A stretch of DNA of 64,000 nt from Aquisalinus luteolus (GTDB taxonomy: Bacteria > Pseudomonadota > Alphaproteobacteria > Caulobacterales > Parvularculaceae): the NCBI RefSeq assembly GCF_009712425.2, contig NZ_VCJR02000001.1, positions 124,001 to 188,000 on the forward strand, given 5' to 3'. The position numbers were made by a program, and so were the translations under genes. This document shows, piece after piece, positions 53,776 to 62,870 of this stretch (position 1 is its first letter; each line of letters starts with the position of its first letter). The notes beneath the pieces are model-generated. The model saw only the letters and a program-made list of their open reading frames with translations. It did not search any database and had not been told where the DNA came from.

Positions 53776-55403
53776 TGGTCATCACCTCTCTCATCAACAT
53801 ACTCGATCAGGAAGCTCATGTTCCGGATGTAGGTACCTGTGGAAATCCCCATGGGGCCGCTCTCCATGGTGAAGGGCGAGGTGTCCCACTCGTCCCCCAC
53901 CTGGCCGCGATCGACAAACCCTTCCGGCGGGCTGTCAGGCCCCGGGCCCTTGTAGGGATGGCTCGTCGTACGCAGCTCTGTCGGCCAGTAACCGTCCTCG
54001 CCCAGCGACTGGACGAGATCGTGAATGCGCGCTTCGGTCACGTCGCGCCCGTCATCGCTCTGGGTGTTCAGGTCGGAGCCGACAATGTCATCGGTCACGA
54101 CATAATAGGGCATCAATGATGGGCCGTTGCCATAAAGTGGCGATTGCGCGATCAGCTGTTCCGCGGGCGTTGCCTGCAGCGTTTCATACCGTTGCCACAA
54201 GGCGTCAGTGTCGACGCGCTTCTCGGCCATTTCACCGGTCATGTCGTAATTGACGTAGTACTCGCCATTCTGGGCGTTGGACCCGCGCCGGCGCACCGCC
54301 ATGAAACGGTTGGTGCCCGCTTCGACATAACGGTAGTAGTTTCGGCCGCTGTCTGTGTGTGCCTCTGCCGGGGCCTCGACCTTCTCCAGCCATTCAAGGG
54401 CGGCAGGAATCGGTGCCAGATATTTGTCATCGCCTGTCAGCTCATAGAAATGGAACAGGGACTTGATAGATGCATCCGTCGTATGCGGAGAAATCGCGGC
54501 AGGCTCGTAGGTGCGGGCGCTGGCCGGCTCCAGCTCCATCGTATATTGCAGGGCCCATCCTGGTGTCGGCTGGGGCTGTTGCAGTTCTATGAACAGGTCC
54601 ATGGCACGCCGGATCGGTTCTTCCAGCTCCGGGCGGTCCAGTTGCTGCATGGCCAGTAGAAGAAAATCGATATTCTTCTGGGCGACTTCATCGTTAAGCG
54701 TGATGAAGCCGGTATAGTCGGGCTGGCCGTGCTTTTCGAAATCCGGGGCATCTGGCCAGCGCTGAGGCCAGCCGCCATTCGCATACTGACTGTCGAGAAC
54801 GAAGGAGATTGCCTTGTCGACGGCCTTCTTCACCTCGGGGTCTCGTTTTTCCAGATATAGCCGCATCAGGAAAGTGCCGGATTCGACGGTAGCGTGGTCA
54901 TCGAATGTCGCATTACCATAATAGTGCTGGAACTCCTCCAGCCGCCAGCCATTGCGGCCAATCGTGTCATACCAGCGCTTGATGGACTCCTCGCCGGCGG
55001 TGTCGATGACATAGTTCCAGCCGCCGCTTGGGTGCTGGCCATCGATCAGGGCCTGTGCGGCCTTCATCGCGGCGTCGTAGTAATACTCATCGCCGGTGGC
55101 GTGATAGGCATCGAGGAAGATCTCGCCCATCTCCGGCGTTCCAGGGGCCTGGGTCCAGACCATGCTGGGATAGGCCTCCATCTCGCCCCAGCGGCGCGAG
55201 AAGTCCGGCAGATAGGCCCAGACATAACCGCCATTGGTCGCGACGTCCTCGACCATGAAACGGGTCGCGGTTTTCATCGTGTCTTCGACGGTAGAGACTT
55301 CGGGTGCTGTTTGCGATTGCTCAGCCTGCGCCATAACCGGCAAGGCTGAAGGTAGTAAGGCGAGGGTACACACCCCCGCCAGGAGGTAGGCAGGTTTCAT
55401 CAT
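53772..55403 (-). CDS. PL10-type pectate lyase
   Basis: A 543-residue secreted protein (signal ending PVMA). The alpha/alpha-toroid pattern of PL10 (PelA-type) lyases is visible: NGGYVWAYLPDFSRRWGE, HPSGGWNYVID, DDHATVESGTFLMRLY, SQYANGGWPQRWPDAPDFE and KSLFHFYELTGDDKY. It cleaves polygalacturonate by beta-elimination. It starts at ATG 55403 or 55400 behind GGAG. An ACCGGT operator sits 47 bp upstream at 55450, so the lyase and DUF4861 gene can be regulated separately from the upstream GH43 gene. Confidence 0.88.
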   Translation of the reverse strand: MMKPAYLLAGVCTLALLPSALPVMAQAEQSQTAPEVSTVEDTMKTATRFMVEDVATNGGYVWAYLPDFSRRWGEMEAYPSMVWTQAPGTPEMGEIFLDAYHATGDEYYYDAAMKAAQALIDGQHPSGGWNYVIDTAGEESIKRWYDTIGRNGWRLEEFQHYYGNATFDDHATVESGTFLMRLYLEKRDPEVKKAVDKAISFVLDSQYANGGWPQRWPDAPDFEKHGQPDYTGFITLNDEVAQKNIDFLLLAMQQLDRPELEEPIRRAMDLFIELQQPQPTPGWALQYTMELEPASARTYEPAAISPHTTDASIKSLFHFYELTGDDKYLAPIPAALEWLEKVEAPAEAHTDSGRNYYRYVEAGTNRFMAVRRRGSNAQNGEYYVNYDMTGEMAEKRVDTDALWQRYETLQATPAEQLIAQSPLYGNGPSLMPYYVVTDDIVGSDLNTQSDDGRDVTEARIHDLVQSLGEDGYWPTELRTTSHPYKGPGPDSPPEGFVDRGQVGDEWDTSPFTMESGPMGISTGTYIRNMSFLIEYVDERGDDQ

Positions 55404-55449
55404 CTTTCTCCACTATTGTAAGGCCGCGCTCTTGTGGCGCGGCTCTCTT

Positions 55450-55461
55450 GAAACCGGTAAC
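55450..55461. promoter_or_regulatory. ACCGGT-type LacI operator (GAAACCGGTAAC), before PL10
   Basis: GAAACCGGTAAC sits between the GH43 stop (55463) and the PL10 start (55403). It is identical to the 48018, 48179 and 60213 sites. Confidence 0.8.
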
Positions 55462-55462
55462 G

Positions 55463-57115
55463 CTAGAGTGCCCGGTATTTGAAGTTCCGGAAACGGACTT
55501 CGCCATCGCCGGATGCGTAAAAACCGGGCTTGAGCATATGGAAGCCGCCGCGGACATTGTGGTGATAACCGGACACTTCCATGCCGCGGTCGTATTTGAT
55601 CCAGTTCTCGCCATCGCTGGAAGTATGGAATGTGACGATATGGCGGTCATTGCGCAGGCGCATGATCAGCCGCCGCCCATGCGGGTTGGTGCGCCGGTGA
55701 CGCTCCAGCCCGTACTGGTGGGAGACGAAACGCTCCGCATCGAAACCGACGCCGCAATACAGTTCTTCGTCATAGAACAGGAGGAGGCCTGCCATGGTAT
55801 CGCCGACAAGCTCCATGTCGCATTCGATCTCATAGGCAAGGTCGCCCTGGACAAACAGCAGGGGCGATGATCCTTCGCCGGGGGATTCGCCGCTGCCCTT
55901 CAGGTGCAAGGTGTTGTTCTTGCGGGTGATGCGCGCGGTTTCCTCTGGCGTCGGTTTGAAGAAGTGCCACTGGATGCCGTATTTGTCCGTGCTGAAATCA
56001 TCGGAAAAGGCGATGTTGTGCGGCTGGCTCTTGCCGCCTTCAGGCATGGCGATAGGCTGGGACAGGTCGCCCCCGCCATAGTGGAACCAGCCATCATCGC
56101 TCCAGCTGATCGGCGCCAGCAGGGTCTGGCGGCCAAGCGTCCAGAAGCCGTTCTCATAGCCGTGATAGACGCTCCACCAGTCACCCCCCGGTCCTTCGAC
56201 CAGCGTGGCATGGCCGCGTGACCACCATTTTTCCTCTGCGGATTCCGTCCGTACAAGGGGGTTGTCCGGATGATCTTCCCACGGGCCGTTAATCGACTTT
56301 GAACGCGCCGCGATGACCATGTGCCCGGTCGGCGGGCCGGCGGTGCCGCCAACGGCGGTGATAAGGTAGTAGTACTCGCCATAGCGGGTGATCTTCGGGC
56401 CTTCAGGGGCGAAGCCTTCCACGATCCAGTCTTCCGGATAGCGCCACGGGTCATAGACATGTTCCACGCTGCCGACGGTCGACAGCCCGTCGTCGGACAG
56501 CCTGATCCGGTCGCCGCCGGACAGGAACAGCCAGCGGCTGCCATCCTCGCCAACGGCGTGGCCGGGATCGATGTGGTCCGGCAGGTCGAGATCGATCGGG
56601 TCAGACCATTGTCCGCCCTTGATATCATCCGTGTAGATCACCCAGCTTGTGGTCCTGGAGCCGGGTTCTGCCGTCTGCTTGCTGGGGATATAGAGATAGT
56701 AGCGATCGCCATGCTTGGTCAGTTCGGGCGCCCAGATGGAGCCGACATTCCGGGTCAGGGCCGGGCCGATCGGCTGCCAGTTCACCAGGTCCATGGAGTG
56801 CCAGATGATCAGGCCGGGATAGGCATCGAATGTCGAAAACGTCATGTAGTAGTCATCGCCATCCTTGAGGATGGATGGGTCCGGATGGTCGCCTGACATG
56901 ACGGGGTTGAGAAAATACCCGTTGCCGAGATCGGCCTGGCGCTTGTTTTCGACGCCACGGGCCCAGTCAAGGCCCTGCCAGTCCCCGGTGGCGCCAGCGC
57001 GTGTGCCGGTCGTATCCTGCGTGGTGGCGCGTGCCTGGGTCGGATTGCTGGCACAAGCGGTTGCTCCGCTGGCAAGCAGGGCCCCCAGCGCAGTTCGTCT
57101 GGTCAGGTCGGTCAT
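55463..57115 (-). CDS. GH43 beta-xylosidase/arabinosidase with C-terminal beta-sandwich
   Basis: A 550-residue secreted protein with a leader resembling a Tat-type lipoprotein (LTRRTALGALLASGATAC). The propeller (residues ~60-340) has HPDPSILKDGDDYYMTFST (base Asp), SIWAPELTKHGDRYYLYI and FAPEGPKITRYGEYYYL (acid Glu in EGP). The C-terminal ~190 residues (KGSGESPGEGSSPLLF, SDGENWIKYDRGM) form a lectin-like beta-sandwich as in large GH43 xylosidases. ATG 57115 has GGAGG upstream; the longer reading adds four residues encoded by that SD itself. It is in an operon with the PepSY-like gene. Confidence 0.9.
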   Translation of the reverse strand: MTDLTRRTALGALLASGATACASNPTQARATTQDTTGTRAGATGDWQGLDWARGVENKRQADLGNGYFLNPVMSGDHPDPSILKDGDDYYMTFSTFDAYPGLIIWHSMDLVNWQPIGPALTRNVGSIWAPELTKHGDRYYLYIPSKQTAEPGSRTTSWVIYTDDIKGGQWSDPIDLDLPDHIDPGHAVGEDGSRWLFLSGGDRIRLSDDGLSTVGSVEHVYDPWRYPEDWIVEGFAPEGPKITRYGEYYYLITAVGGTAGPPTGHMVIAARSKSINGPWEDHPDNPLVRTESAEEKWWSRGHATLVEGPGGDWWSVYHGYENGFWTLGRQTLLAPISWSDDGWFHYGGGDLSQPIAMPEGGKSQPHNIAFSDDFSTDKYGIQWHFFKPTPEETARITRKNNTLHLKGSGESPGEGSSPLLFVQGDLAYEIECDMELVGDTMAGLLLFYDEELYCGVGFDAERFVSHQYGLERHRRTNPHGRRLIMRLRNDRHIVTFHTSSDGENWIKYDRGMEVSGYHHNVRGGFHMLKPGFYASGDGEVRFRNFKYRAL

Positions 57116-57127
57116 GGTTTCCTCCAA

Positions 57128-57691
57128 TCAATAAGGTAGTAGTTCTTCCAGTGTTCTTGCCTCGCCATTCTCGACGAGGATTTCGATCTGCATCTGCGCA
57201 CCGTCTGCATCGGTACCATATATTTCGTATACGGTCGTACCGTCCGGCAGGTCGCCTTCGATCACGCGGTTGACGGTGAAGTCCGGGTGGGACCGGGCGA
57301 GCTCGGCAGTGACCAGCGGGGGCAGGGCCTCAGGTGCAATATCCTTCTGGGTTTCGAGGATGGCCCACTCACCGCCCGGTTCGCGACCGATGTCGAATTC
57401 CACCTCGCTGCCATCTGCCGTCACGCCGCCAATGTCATAGATCTCGCGGCCATTCTTCACCTCGTATTCAGCTGCGGTGAGGGTGCCGCCGGGATTGGCC
57501 GATTGCGCAAGGGCGATGACTTCCGCCGGTACGGCATCGAGCGAGGTTTCACCCTTTTCGATCCGCTCTTCGCTATCGCCAGTCTCTATTTCGCCAGCGT
57601 CTACTACTTCAGCGTCTGCGGGTGTCGTGTCTTCAGCGCAAGCGGACAGGCACAGGCCTGCCAGTGCGCCAAGCCATAGTTTATGTGTCAT
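57128..57691 (-). CDS. PepSY-like periplasmic lipoprotein
   Basis: A 187-residue protein with a lipoprotein signal (LWLGALAGLCLSAC) and an acidic linker. The two similar halves (VIALAQSANPGGTLTAAEYEVKNG and VTAELARSHPDFTVNRVIEG, each followed by YDIGG- or YEIYG-type strands) resemble paired PepSY-type domains. Such domains often bind or inhibit secreted enzymes or act as periplasmic chaperones. ATG 57691 gives the clean leader; the frame is open further upstream but overlaps the esterase gene. It sits between the carboxylesterase and GH43 genes, so an accessory role for these enzymes is possible. Confidence 0.7.
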   Translation of the reverse strand: MTHKLWLGALAGLCLSACAEDTTPADAEVVDAGEIETGDSEERIEKGETSLDAVPAEVIALAQSANPGGTLTAAEYEVKNGREIYDIGGVTADGSEVEFDIGREPGGEWAILETQKDIAPEALPPLVTAELARSHPDFTVNRVIEGDLPDGTTVYEIYGTDADGAQMQIEILVENGEARTLEELLPY

Positions 57692-57719
57692 GGTCTCTCT
57701 CCTCTCAGCTTCCCGGCTC

Positions 57720-59303
57720 TCAGGTGCCGGGCTGGACGTATGGGACGGTGTCGAACAGCTCGCGTTCAGCCTTGCGCGGGTCGTCTTCTGCGTGCGGCGG
57801 CAGGTCGAACACCATGGTCCGGCGATCGGGCAGGGTGTACTTGCCCCATTCGGGCAGTGCCGCGTGGTTCGGATTGCCAGCGCTGGCAAAGCTGAGCAAA
57901 CTTTCGCTCATCAGTGCGGCCAGCTTTCGTGCTTCCGGGCTGTTGCCTGAAAGGGCACCCTCCACATGGGTGGTGTCGAAGACCAGTGGGATATCCAGCG
58001 TGTGGGGGGCACGGACCTTGTCATCGACCGGCCAGTCGAGCTGGTAGACCCATGTAGCCGTGTCCTGTTTTGCCCGCTCATCGGCCTCAATCACCTGACC
58101 GCGCCATGACCGCCCCGCCGTCGTCGCCGCGAAGAAAACCTCTGATGGGGTATAGTCCGGAAAGAGCTCGCGATATTTCTCGACCACATATTCAGGCAGG
58201 ATATCGACACGCATTTGCGGGGCGAGGGCATCCGGCAATTCTTCCCATGTCAGGGTGTGATTATCCGGATTGCCGCCGAGAAAGGCGCGCGTTTCGTCCT
58301 TTGTATTTCCCAGGACCATCGGGATATGCGCCGATTGTTGCGGCGCGTCCGGATAGAAGGGATGCCTCTTCAATGACCTGAAATCGAGGGTCGGACCGAA
58401 ATAGACGGAGCCATTGCCAAAGACCGGATCCGTCGCCGATAGCGCGCCGACGAGCTCCGACATGGGCATTGCGGACAGCCTGTCGATGTCGCTGACGGCC
58501 AGGCCCAGCTCGTCGAGGAAGGCACGTGATCGTTGTGTGGCGTTGAGCGGACCAGACGCCGTGACCTGCTGGCCGCTCATGGTCCAGGCATGATGGAACA
58601 GGCCGTCGACATCGGGCATCGCCATCAGCGTTGCGATTTTTGCACCGCCGCCGGACTGGCCGAAGACCGTCACCTTGTCCGGGTCCCCGCCGAAGCGGGC
58701 GATATTGTTCCGTACCCAGTTCAGGGAGAGGATGAGGTCGAGCTGCCCGGCATTGCCGCTGTCAGCCCAGCTTTCCGGTGCTCCGAGGCGGTTGAAATAG
58801 CCATAACCGAAGACGTTCAGCCGGTGATTGACGGTGACTATGACGACATCGCCGCGTTCAACCAGGCTGGTGCCGTCGTAAAGCGGGCTGGAGCCTGAAC
58901 CATGCGCATAGGCGCCGCCATGGAAATAGACCAGCACAGGCCTGTTGCGGCCGGTGCGGGTCTCGCGTGTCCACACATTCAGGAACAGGCAGTCTTCGCT
59001 CGTCTCTTCATCGGTGCGGCCTTGCGGGCTCGATGGGCCATAGGCTGTGGCATCCATGATGCCATCCCAGGCCTCAGGTGCGATGGGCGCCTGAAACCGG
59101 CGTCCCTCTGTCGAGGCACCGTATCGAATGCCGAGGAAGGAGCTGACCCCGCCCTGCCGCCGTCCACGGACTTTCCCGTGGGCTGTTTCGACCACCGGTC
59201 TTGTCTGGGCATGGGCAGCAGTGCCCAGCGACAGTCCGGCTGCACCGGCAGCGAGCGTGCCTTTCAGTACAAGCCGCCGCGATGGGGTGGCAAGATTTGG
59301 CAT
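57720..59303 (-). CDS. Type B carboxylesterase, secreted
   Basis: A 527-residue protein with a Tat-like leader (SRRLVLKGTLAAGAAGLSLG). The family motifs are SEDCLFLNVWTRE, VLVYFHGGAYAHGSG (oxyanion loop), VTVFGQSGGGAKIATL (nucleophile Ser) and APHTLDIPLVF (catalytic His). It cleaves ester bonds. In a pectin locus, feruloyl, acetyl or methyl esters on polysaccharides are candidates, but the family is broad. It is 28 bp upstream of the PepSY-like gene and 51 bp downstream of the hydratase gene, in one operon. Confidence 0.85.
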   Translation of the reverse strand: MPNLATPSRRLVLKGTLAAGAAGLSLGTAAHAQTRPVVETAHGKVRGRRQGGVSSFLGIRYGASTEGRRFQAPIAPEAWDGIMDATAYGPSSPQGRTDEETSEDCLFLNVWTRETRTGRNRPVLVYFHGGAYAHGSGSSPLYDGTSLVERGDVVIVTVNHRLNVFGYGYFNRLGAPESWADSGNAGQLDLILSLNWVRNNIARFGGDPDKVTVFGQSGGGAKIATLMAMPDVDGLFHHAWTMSGQQVTASGPLNATQRSRAFLDELGLAVSDIDRLSAMPMSELVGALSATDPVFGNGSVYFGPTLDFRSLKRHPFYPDAPQQSAHIPMVLGNTKDETRAFLGGNPDNHTLTWEELPDALAPQMRVDILPEYVVEKYRELFPDYTPSEVFFAATTAGRSWRGQVIEADERAKQDTATWVYQLDWPVDDKVRAPHTLDIPLVFDTTHVEGALSGNSPEARKLAALMSESLLSFASAGNPNHAALPEWGKYTLPDRRTMVFDLPPHAEDDPRKAERELFDTVPYVQPGT

Positions 59304-59355
59304 TCCGTTCCTCCCGTCAGGGTCAACGGTGCAAATGTGGGCAGCACCGTATGGT

Positions 59356-60156
59356 CTAGCTGGTCCTGGCCTTTATCGAGCAGTGCAGGGTCGTGCCGTC
59401 TGAGAAGACGACCCTGGCGCTCTGGCCTATTTTTATTTCGTGTACGCCGGAAATGGCACCTGAAGAGATCAGGTGTCCTTTCTTCAGCGGCAGGCCCCTT
59501 TCTGCATTGCGCATCAGGGCAAAACGCAGGGATTCAAAGACTCCGCCAGGCATCGGGGCGGCAGTGCCGCTGCCGATCAGTTCTTCATCGATAAAGGTCT
59601 CGCAACCCCAGTCTTCCATCGGCTTGTCACGCCAGTCGGAGAAGGGAGAACCGACGATCAGCCCGGCATTGTTGCCGAAGTCGGAAACGGTGACGCAAGG
59701 GCCGTGATCGTTGATGCCGGTGAAGGGGCTGCCGGCAAGCTCGATGCCGCAATATACCTCGCCAACGAGCGCACGGGCTTCATCGACCGTCCAGTCGGTC
59801 TTGCCAGCAGGCGCATCCTCGGACAGCTCAAGGATGAACTCTCCCTCAACGGCGGCAAAGCCGCCCTCGATGGCTTCCAGCTCGATAGAGCGGCCATCTG
59901 CATATTGTACGGTTCTGGCGAAAATCGGACCCACCAGACGGTCCTCGCCGAATTTTGGCGCGATCGCGTCAGGGATGCGCCCGACCTTCCAGCCCGAGAT
60001 TTCGTCAGGCCACAGATCGATGGCCGTGTCCTGAATCGCATAGGCAGTCGGCAGGTCGGCCGGATGCTCCCCGGGGTATTGTGCAAGGTGTTTTGCATCG
60101 CGACGGGACTCCACGAAAGCCTGGGCTATCGGTTTCAGCCTGTCCGGATTTTGCAT
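59356..60156 (-). CDS. 2-keto-4-pentenoate hydratase-family enzyme
   Basis: A 266-residue FAH-superfamily protein of the MhpD/hydratase branch. GWKVGRIPDAIAPKFG, LVGPIFARTV, AVEGEFILELSEDAP (metal-binding Glu region), YCGIELAGSPF, NNAGLIVGSPF and KKGHLISSGAISGVH are visible. Members hydrate or decarboxylate 2-keto-enoic acids. The start is uncertain: GTG 60183 or an in-frame GTG nine bases downstream (60174) may be used instead of ATG 60156. It leads the esterase/PepSY/GH43/PL10 operon and faces PL1 across a shared operator, so an unsaturated sugar-acid product of pectin breakdown could be its substrate. Confidence 0.72.
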   Translation of the reverse strand: MQNPDRLKPIAQAFVESRRDAKHLAQYPGEHPADLPTAYAIQDTAIDLWPDEISGWKVGRIPDAIAPKFGEDRLVGPIFARTVQYADGRSIELEAIEGGFAAVEGEFILELSEDAPAGKTDWTVDEARALVGEVYCGIELAGSPFTGINDHGPCVTVSDFGNNAGLIVGSPFSDWRDKPMEDWGCETFIDEELIGSGTAAPMPGGVFESLRFALMRNAERGLPLKKGHLISSGAISGVHEIKIGQSARVVFSDGTTLHCSIKARTS

Positions 60157-60212
60157 TTTCTGGGGAATATTCACTTTGCACACCTTGTTGATTTCACGAG
60201 GAAAAAATATTG

Positions 60213-60224
60213 GAAACCGGTAAC
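60213..60224. promoter_or_regulatory. ACCGGT-type LacI operator (GAAACCGGTAAC), PL1/hydratase divergent region
   Basis: GAAACCGGTAAC lies between the divergent hydratase and PL1 genes, 79 bp before the PL1 start at 60303. It is identical to three other sites and may control both directions. Confidence 0.8.
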
Positions 60225-60302
60225 ATTTTCAATACAAAAATGCTGCGCAAGATGTTACAAAAACAAAAAAGATATTTTGGAGACACAGGAAGGTTGAGGA
60301 TA

Positions 60303-61673
60303 ATGCAGATTTTTCAACAGACTATGACACGAAGCACGATGACCCTTTTGGCCGTGCTTTTCGGCACCTTGTTAATCGCCTCTTGCGGCAACAGCGCCCA
60401 TTCGCAGGAAACAGACAATCTTGCATTCGAAGGTGCGATGGGGTGGGCGGCAACCACTCCCGGTGGCAGGGGCGGCGAAATTATCCGTGTCACAAATCTC
60501 GATGCTGAAGGCGAGGGGTCGCTGCGCGCGGCACTTGAGGCTGAGGGGCCGCGGATTGTCGTTTTCGAAGTCGGCGGGGTCATCGATCTGGACAGCGAGA
60601 CCATTCGCGTCAGCAATCCGTTCGTGACGATCGCCGGACAGACGGCGCCATCACCGGGCATCACCATCATCAAGGGCGGCATCACCTTCGCCACCAATGA
60701 CGTGATCATGCAGCATATCCGCATACGGTCGGGGCAGGGCGACCATGCCTATCGCAGCGGTTTCGATGTCGACAATATCTCCACCGCAGACGGGGCCTAT
60801 AATATCATTGTCGATCATTGCTCGTTTACGTGGGCAACGGATGAAAATCTTTCCGCATCAGGCAGCCGTTTCAATGGCGACACACCTGACGAATGGCGTC
60901 TGGGCACCACCCATGACATTACATACAGCCACAACATCATCGCCGAGGGGCTGGCCTATGCCAGCCATGCAAAGGGCGAGCATTCCAAGGGCTCTCTCAT
61001 CCATGACAATGTGAACAATATTCTTATTTACGGTAATCTGTACGCGCATAATTATGAGCGTAACCCCCTGTTCAAGGGCGGCGTTCGCGGCGCTATCGTG
61101 AACAATTTCATCTATAATCCGGGCTCGCGCGCCATTCATTATAACCTGCAGGGGCTGGAATGGGGCGATGTGCCACCGGAAAACGGCCGGATGGCTGTAA
61201 TCGGCAACGCGATGCGGGCAGGCCCGGATACGCAGGACTCGCTCGCGCTCGTCATGCTCGGCGGGCAGGGTGACCTGGAGATCTACATGGAAGACAATAT
61301 CGCCGTCGACCGTGCGGGATATGACATCAACAAGCTCGGGCGTTACACCACGGGCACGGCGGAATTCATCGAGCTGGATGCACAGCCTGAAATACCGAAC
61401 CTGCCAACCGTGCTGCCGGCTGACGAAACGGAAGAATATGTGCTGCGCAATGTCGGCGCGCGGCCCTGGGACCGTGACTACAACGATGTACGGATCCTGG
61501 CGGACAGCGCCGAGGGCAGGGGTGAAATCATCGATAATGAATCAGAGGTTGGCGGTTTCCCGGTTCAGGAAATGACCCGCAAGCCCTTTAATCCCGATGA
61601 CTGGAACCTCAATACGATGGAGCCGAAATCGCCGGACGTCCTTGATTCCGGCAACAAGGCCAAGGGGACCTGA
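60303..61673 (+). CDS. PL1-type pectate lyase, lipoprotein
   Basis: A 456-residue secreted protein with lipoprotein signal (TLLAVLFGTLLIASC). The beta-helix has GRGGEIIRVTNLDAEGEGSL, IAGQTAPSPGITI, VIMQHIRIRSGQ, IIVDHCSFTWATDEN (the WxDH-type PL1 segment) and GVRGAIVNNFIYNPGSRA. It cleaves pectate by beta-elimination. ATG 60303 follows GAGGA closely; longer in-frame readings back to 60210 would cover the operator and add a basic non-signal stretch. It is the first gene after the divergent ACCGGT operator. Confidence 0.85.
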   Translation: MQIFQQTMTRSTMTLLAVLFGTLLIASCGNSAHSQETDNLAFEGAMGWAATTPGGRGGEIIRVTNLDAEGEGSLRAALEAEGPRIVVFEVGGVIDLDSETIRVSNPFVTIAGQTAPSPGITIIKGGITFATNDVIMQHIRIRSGQGDHAYRSGFDVDNISTADGAYNIIVDHCSFTWATDENLSASGSRFNGDTPDEWRLGTTHDITYSHNIIAEGLAYASHAKGEHSKGSLIHDNVNNILIYGNLYAHNYERNPLFKGGVRGAIVNNFIYNPGSRAIHYNLQGLEWGDVPPENGRMAVIGNAMRAGPDTQDSLALVMLGGQGDLEIYMEDNIAVDRAGYDINKLGRYTTGTAEFIELDAQPEIPNLPTVLPADETEEYVLRNVGARPWDRDYNDVRILADSAEGRGEIIDNESEVGGFPVQEMTRKPFNPDDWNLNTMEPKSPDVLDSGNKAKGT

Positions 61674-61782
61674 GCAATCAATTTCCGCACATCTGGCCGG
61701 TCGCACCCTATTTCAGGGGTGCGCCGGTGGGAAATCTTGCTAAACATAGCCTTTCTGTATCTCGAGATTTCAGAAGGTGTGA

Positions 61783-62862
61783 GTGACAAGAAAAACAACA
61801 AAACGCGGCAGTGGCAAAAATGACGCCATTGAAAGGGCACCTGAAGGCAATGCGATTGCCGGCAAGGTGACGATGCAGGATATCGCCCGTATGGCCGGTG
61901 TCTCCAAGATCACCGTCTCCCGCGTCATCAACAATTCCAAACGCGTGCGCGAGGATACCCGGCTCAGGATCATGAAACTGATCGAGCAGTACGGGTATAT
62001 TCCCAATACGCAGGCGCAGTCCCTTGCCTTTCGCCGGTCCTTCCTGATCGCGATGATCTACGACAACCCAAGCCCGCAATATATCGTCAACATGCAGCGC
62101 GGCATCCTGGATGTGCTGGAAGAGACGAACCTGCAGCTGGTCATCAAGCCGTGCGACCGGAGCGATCCGAAGTTCTTCGAGAAGATGGCCGCTTTCATGC
62201 AGCGCAATACGCTGTTCGGTGCCATCCTGCCGCCTTCCGTGTCCGAGGACGACAAGCTCGTCACCATGTTGAACGATTACGACTGCCCGTGCATCCGCAT
62301 TGCCTCGGTCAATCTCGATACGTCGGACCGCATGGTGAGAACCCATGACAGCGAGGGCGCAGCGGAGGCGGCACGCCATATCGCGTCGCTGGGGCACAAG
62401 CGCATCGCCCATATTCATGGCCCGCTGTCATTCCGTTCAGCCCATGAAAGGCTGGAGGGTTTCCGCCGCGGTCTGGAGGAGCATGGGCTGGACCTGCCGT
62501 CGGAAATGATTCGCGAAGGGGCCTACACCTATGATTCCGGTGTGCGCTGCGCCGAGCAACTTCTCTCTCTCGGTACGCCGCCAACGGCGATCTTTGCCGG
62601 TAATGACGAGATGGCCATCGGCATTTACCAGGTCGCCCGGTCCAAGGGCTACAGCGTGCCGGAGGATCTTTCCATTGTCGGGTTCGATGACACGCCGATT
62701 GCCTCGCGCGTCTGGCCGGCCCTGACCACAGTCCGACTGCCGATCCGGGAGATGGGTTCGGCTGCCGCGCTGAAGCTGGTCGCGGCCCCTGAAGAGGCTG
62801 CCAGGGAGATTTCCTTCATGCCTGAGCTGATCGTCCGCAGCTCGACCTCAAGGCGCAAGTGA
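61783..62862 (+). CDS. LacI-family transcriptional regulator, candidate regulator of the ACCGGT sites
   Basis: A 359-residue protein with a basic ~29-residue extension, then the HTH MQDIARMAGVSKITVSRVIN and hinge YIPNTQAQSLAFRRS. The sugar-binding core shows SLGHKRIAHIHGPLSFRSAHERLEG, FAGNDEMAIGIYQVA and VGFDDTPIASRVWPALTTVRLP. The start is GTG 61783 with AAGG upstream. It is the only LacI protein next to the pectin locus whose promoters carry GRAACCGGTWAC, so it is the best candidate binder. It closely resembles the 24696 regulator in length and layout but has a different recognition helix. Confidence 0.9.
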   Translation: MTRKTTKRGSGKNDAIERAPEGNAIAGKVTMQDIARMAGVSKITVSRVINNSKRVREDTRLRIMKLIEQYGYIPNTQAQSLAFRRSFLIAMIYDNPSPQYIVNMQRGILDVLEETNLQLVIKPCDRSDPKFFEKMAAFMQRNTLFGAILPPSVSEDDKLVTMLNDYDCPCIRIASVNLDTSDRMVRTHDSEGAAEAARHIASLGHKRIAHIHGPLSFRSAHERLEGFRRGLEEHGLDLPSEMIREGAYTYDSGVRCAEQLLSLGTPPTAIFAGNDEMAIGIYQVARSKGYSVPEDLSIVGFDDTPIASRVWPALTTVRLPIREMGSAAALKLVAAPEEAAREISFMPELIVRSSTSRRK

Positions 62863-62870
62863 GCGTTGCT

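Noticed and set aside
57874-57889. Palindrome TTGCCAGCGCTGGCAA inside the carboxylesterase gene
   Set aside because: It resembles the 25881 operator, but it lies deep in coding sequence (encoding FASAGNP) far from a promoter, so it is probably a coding coincidence.
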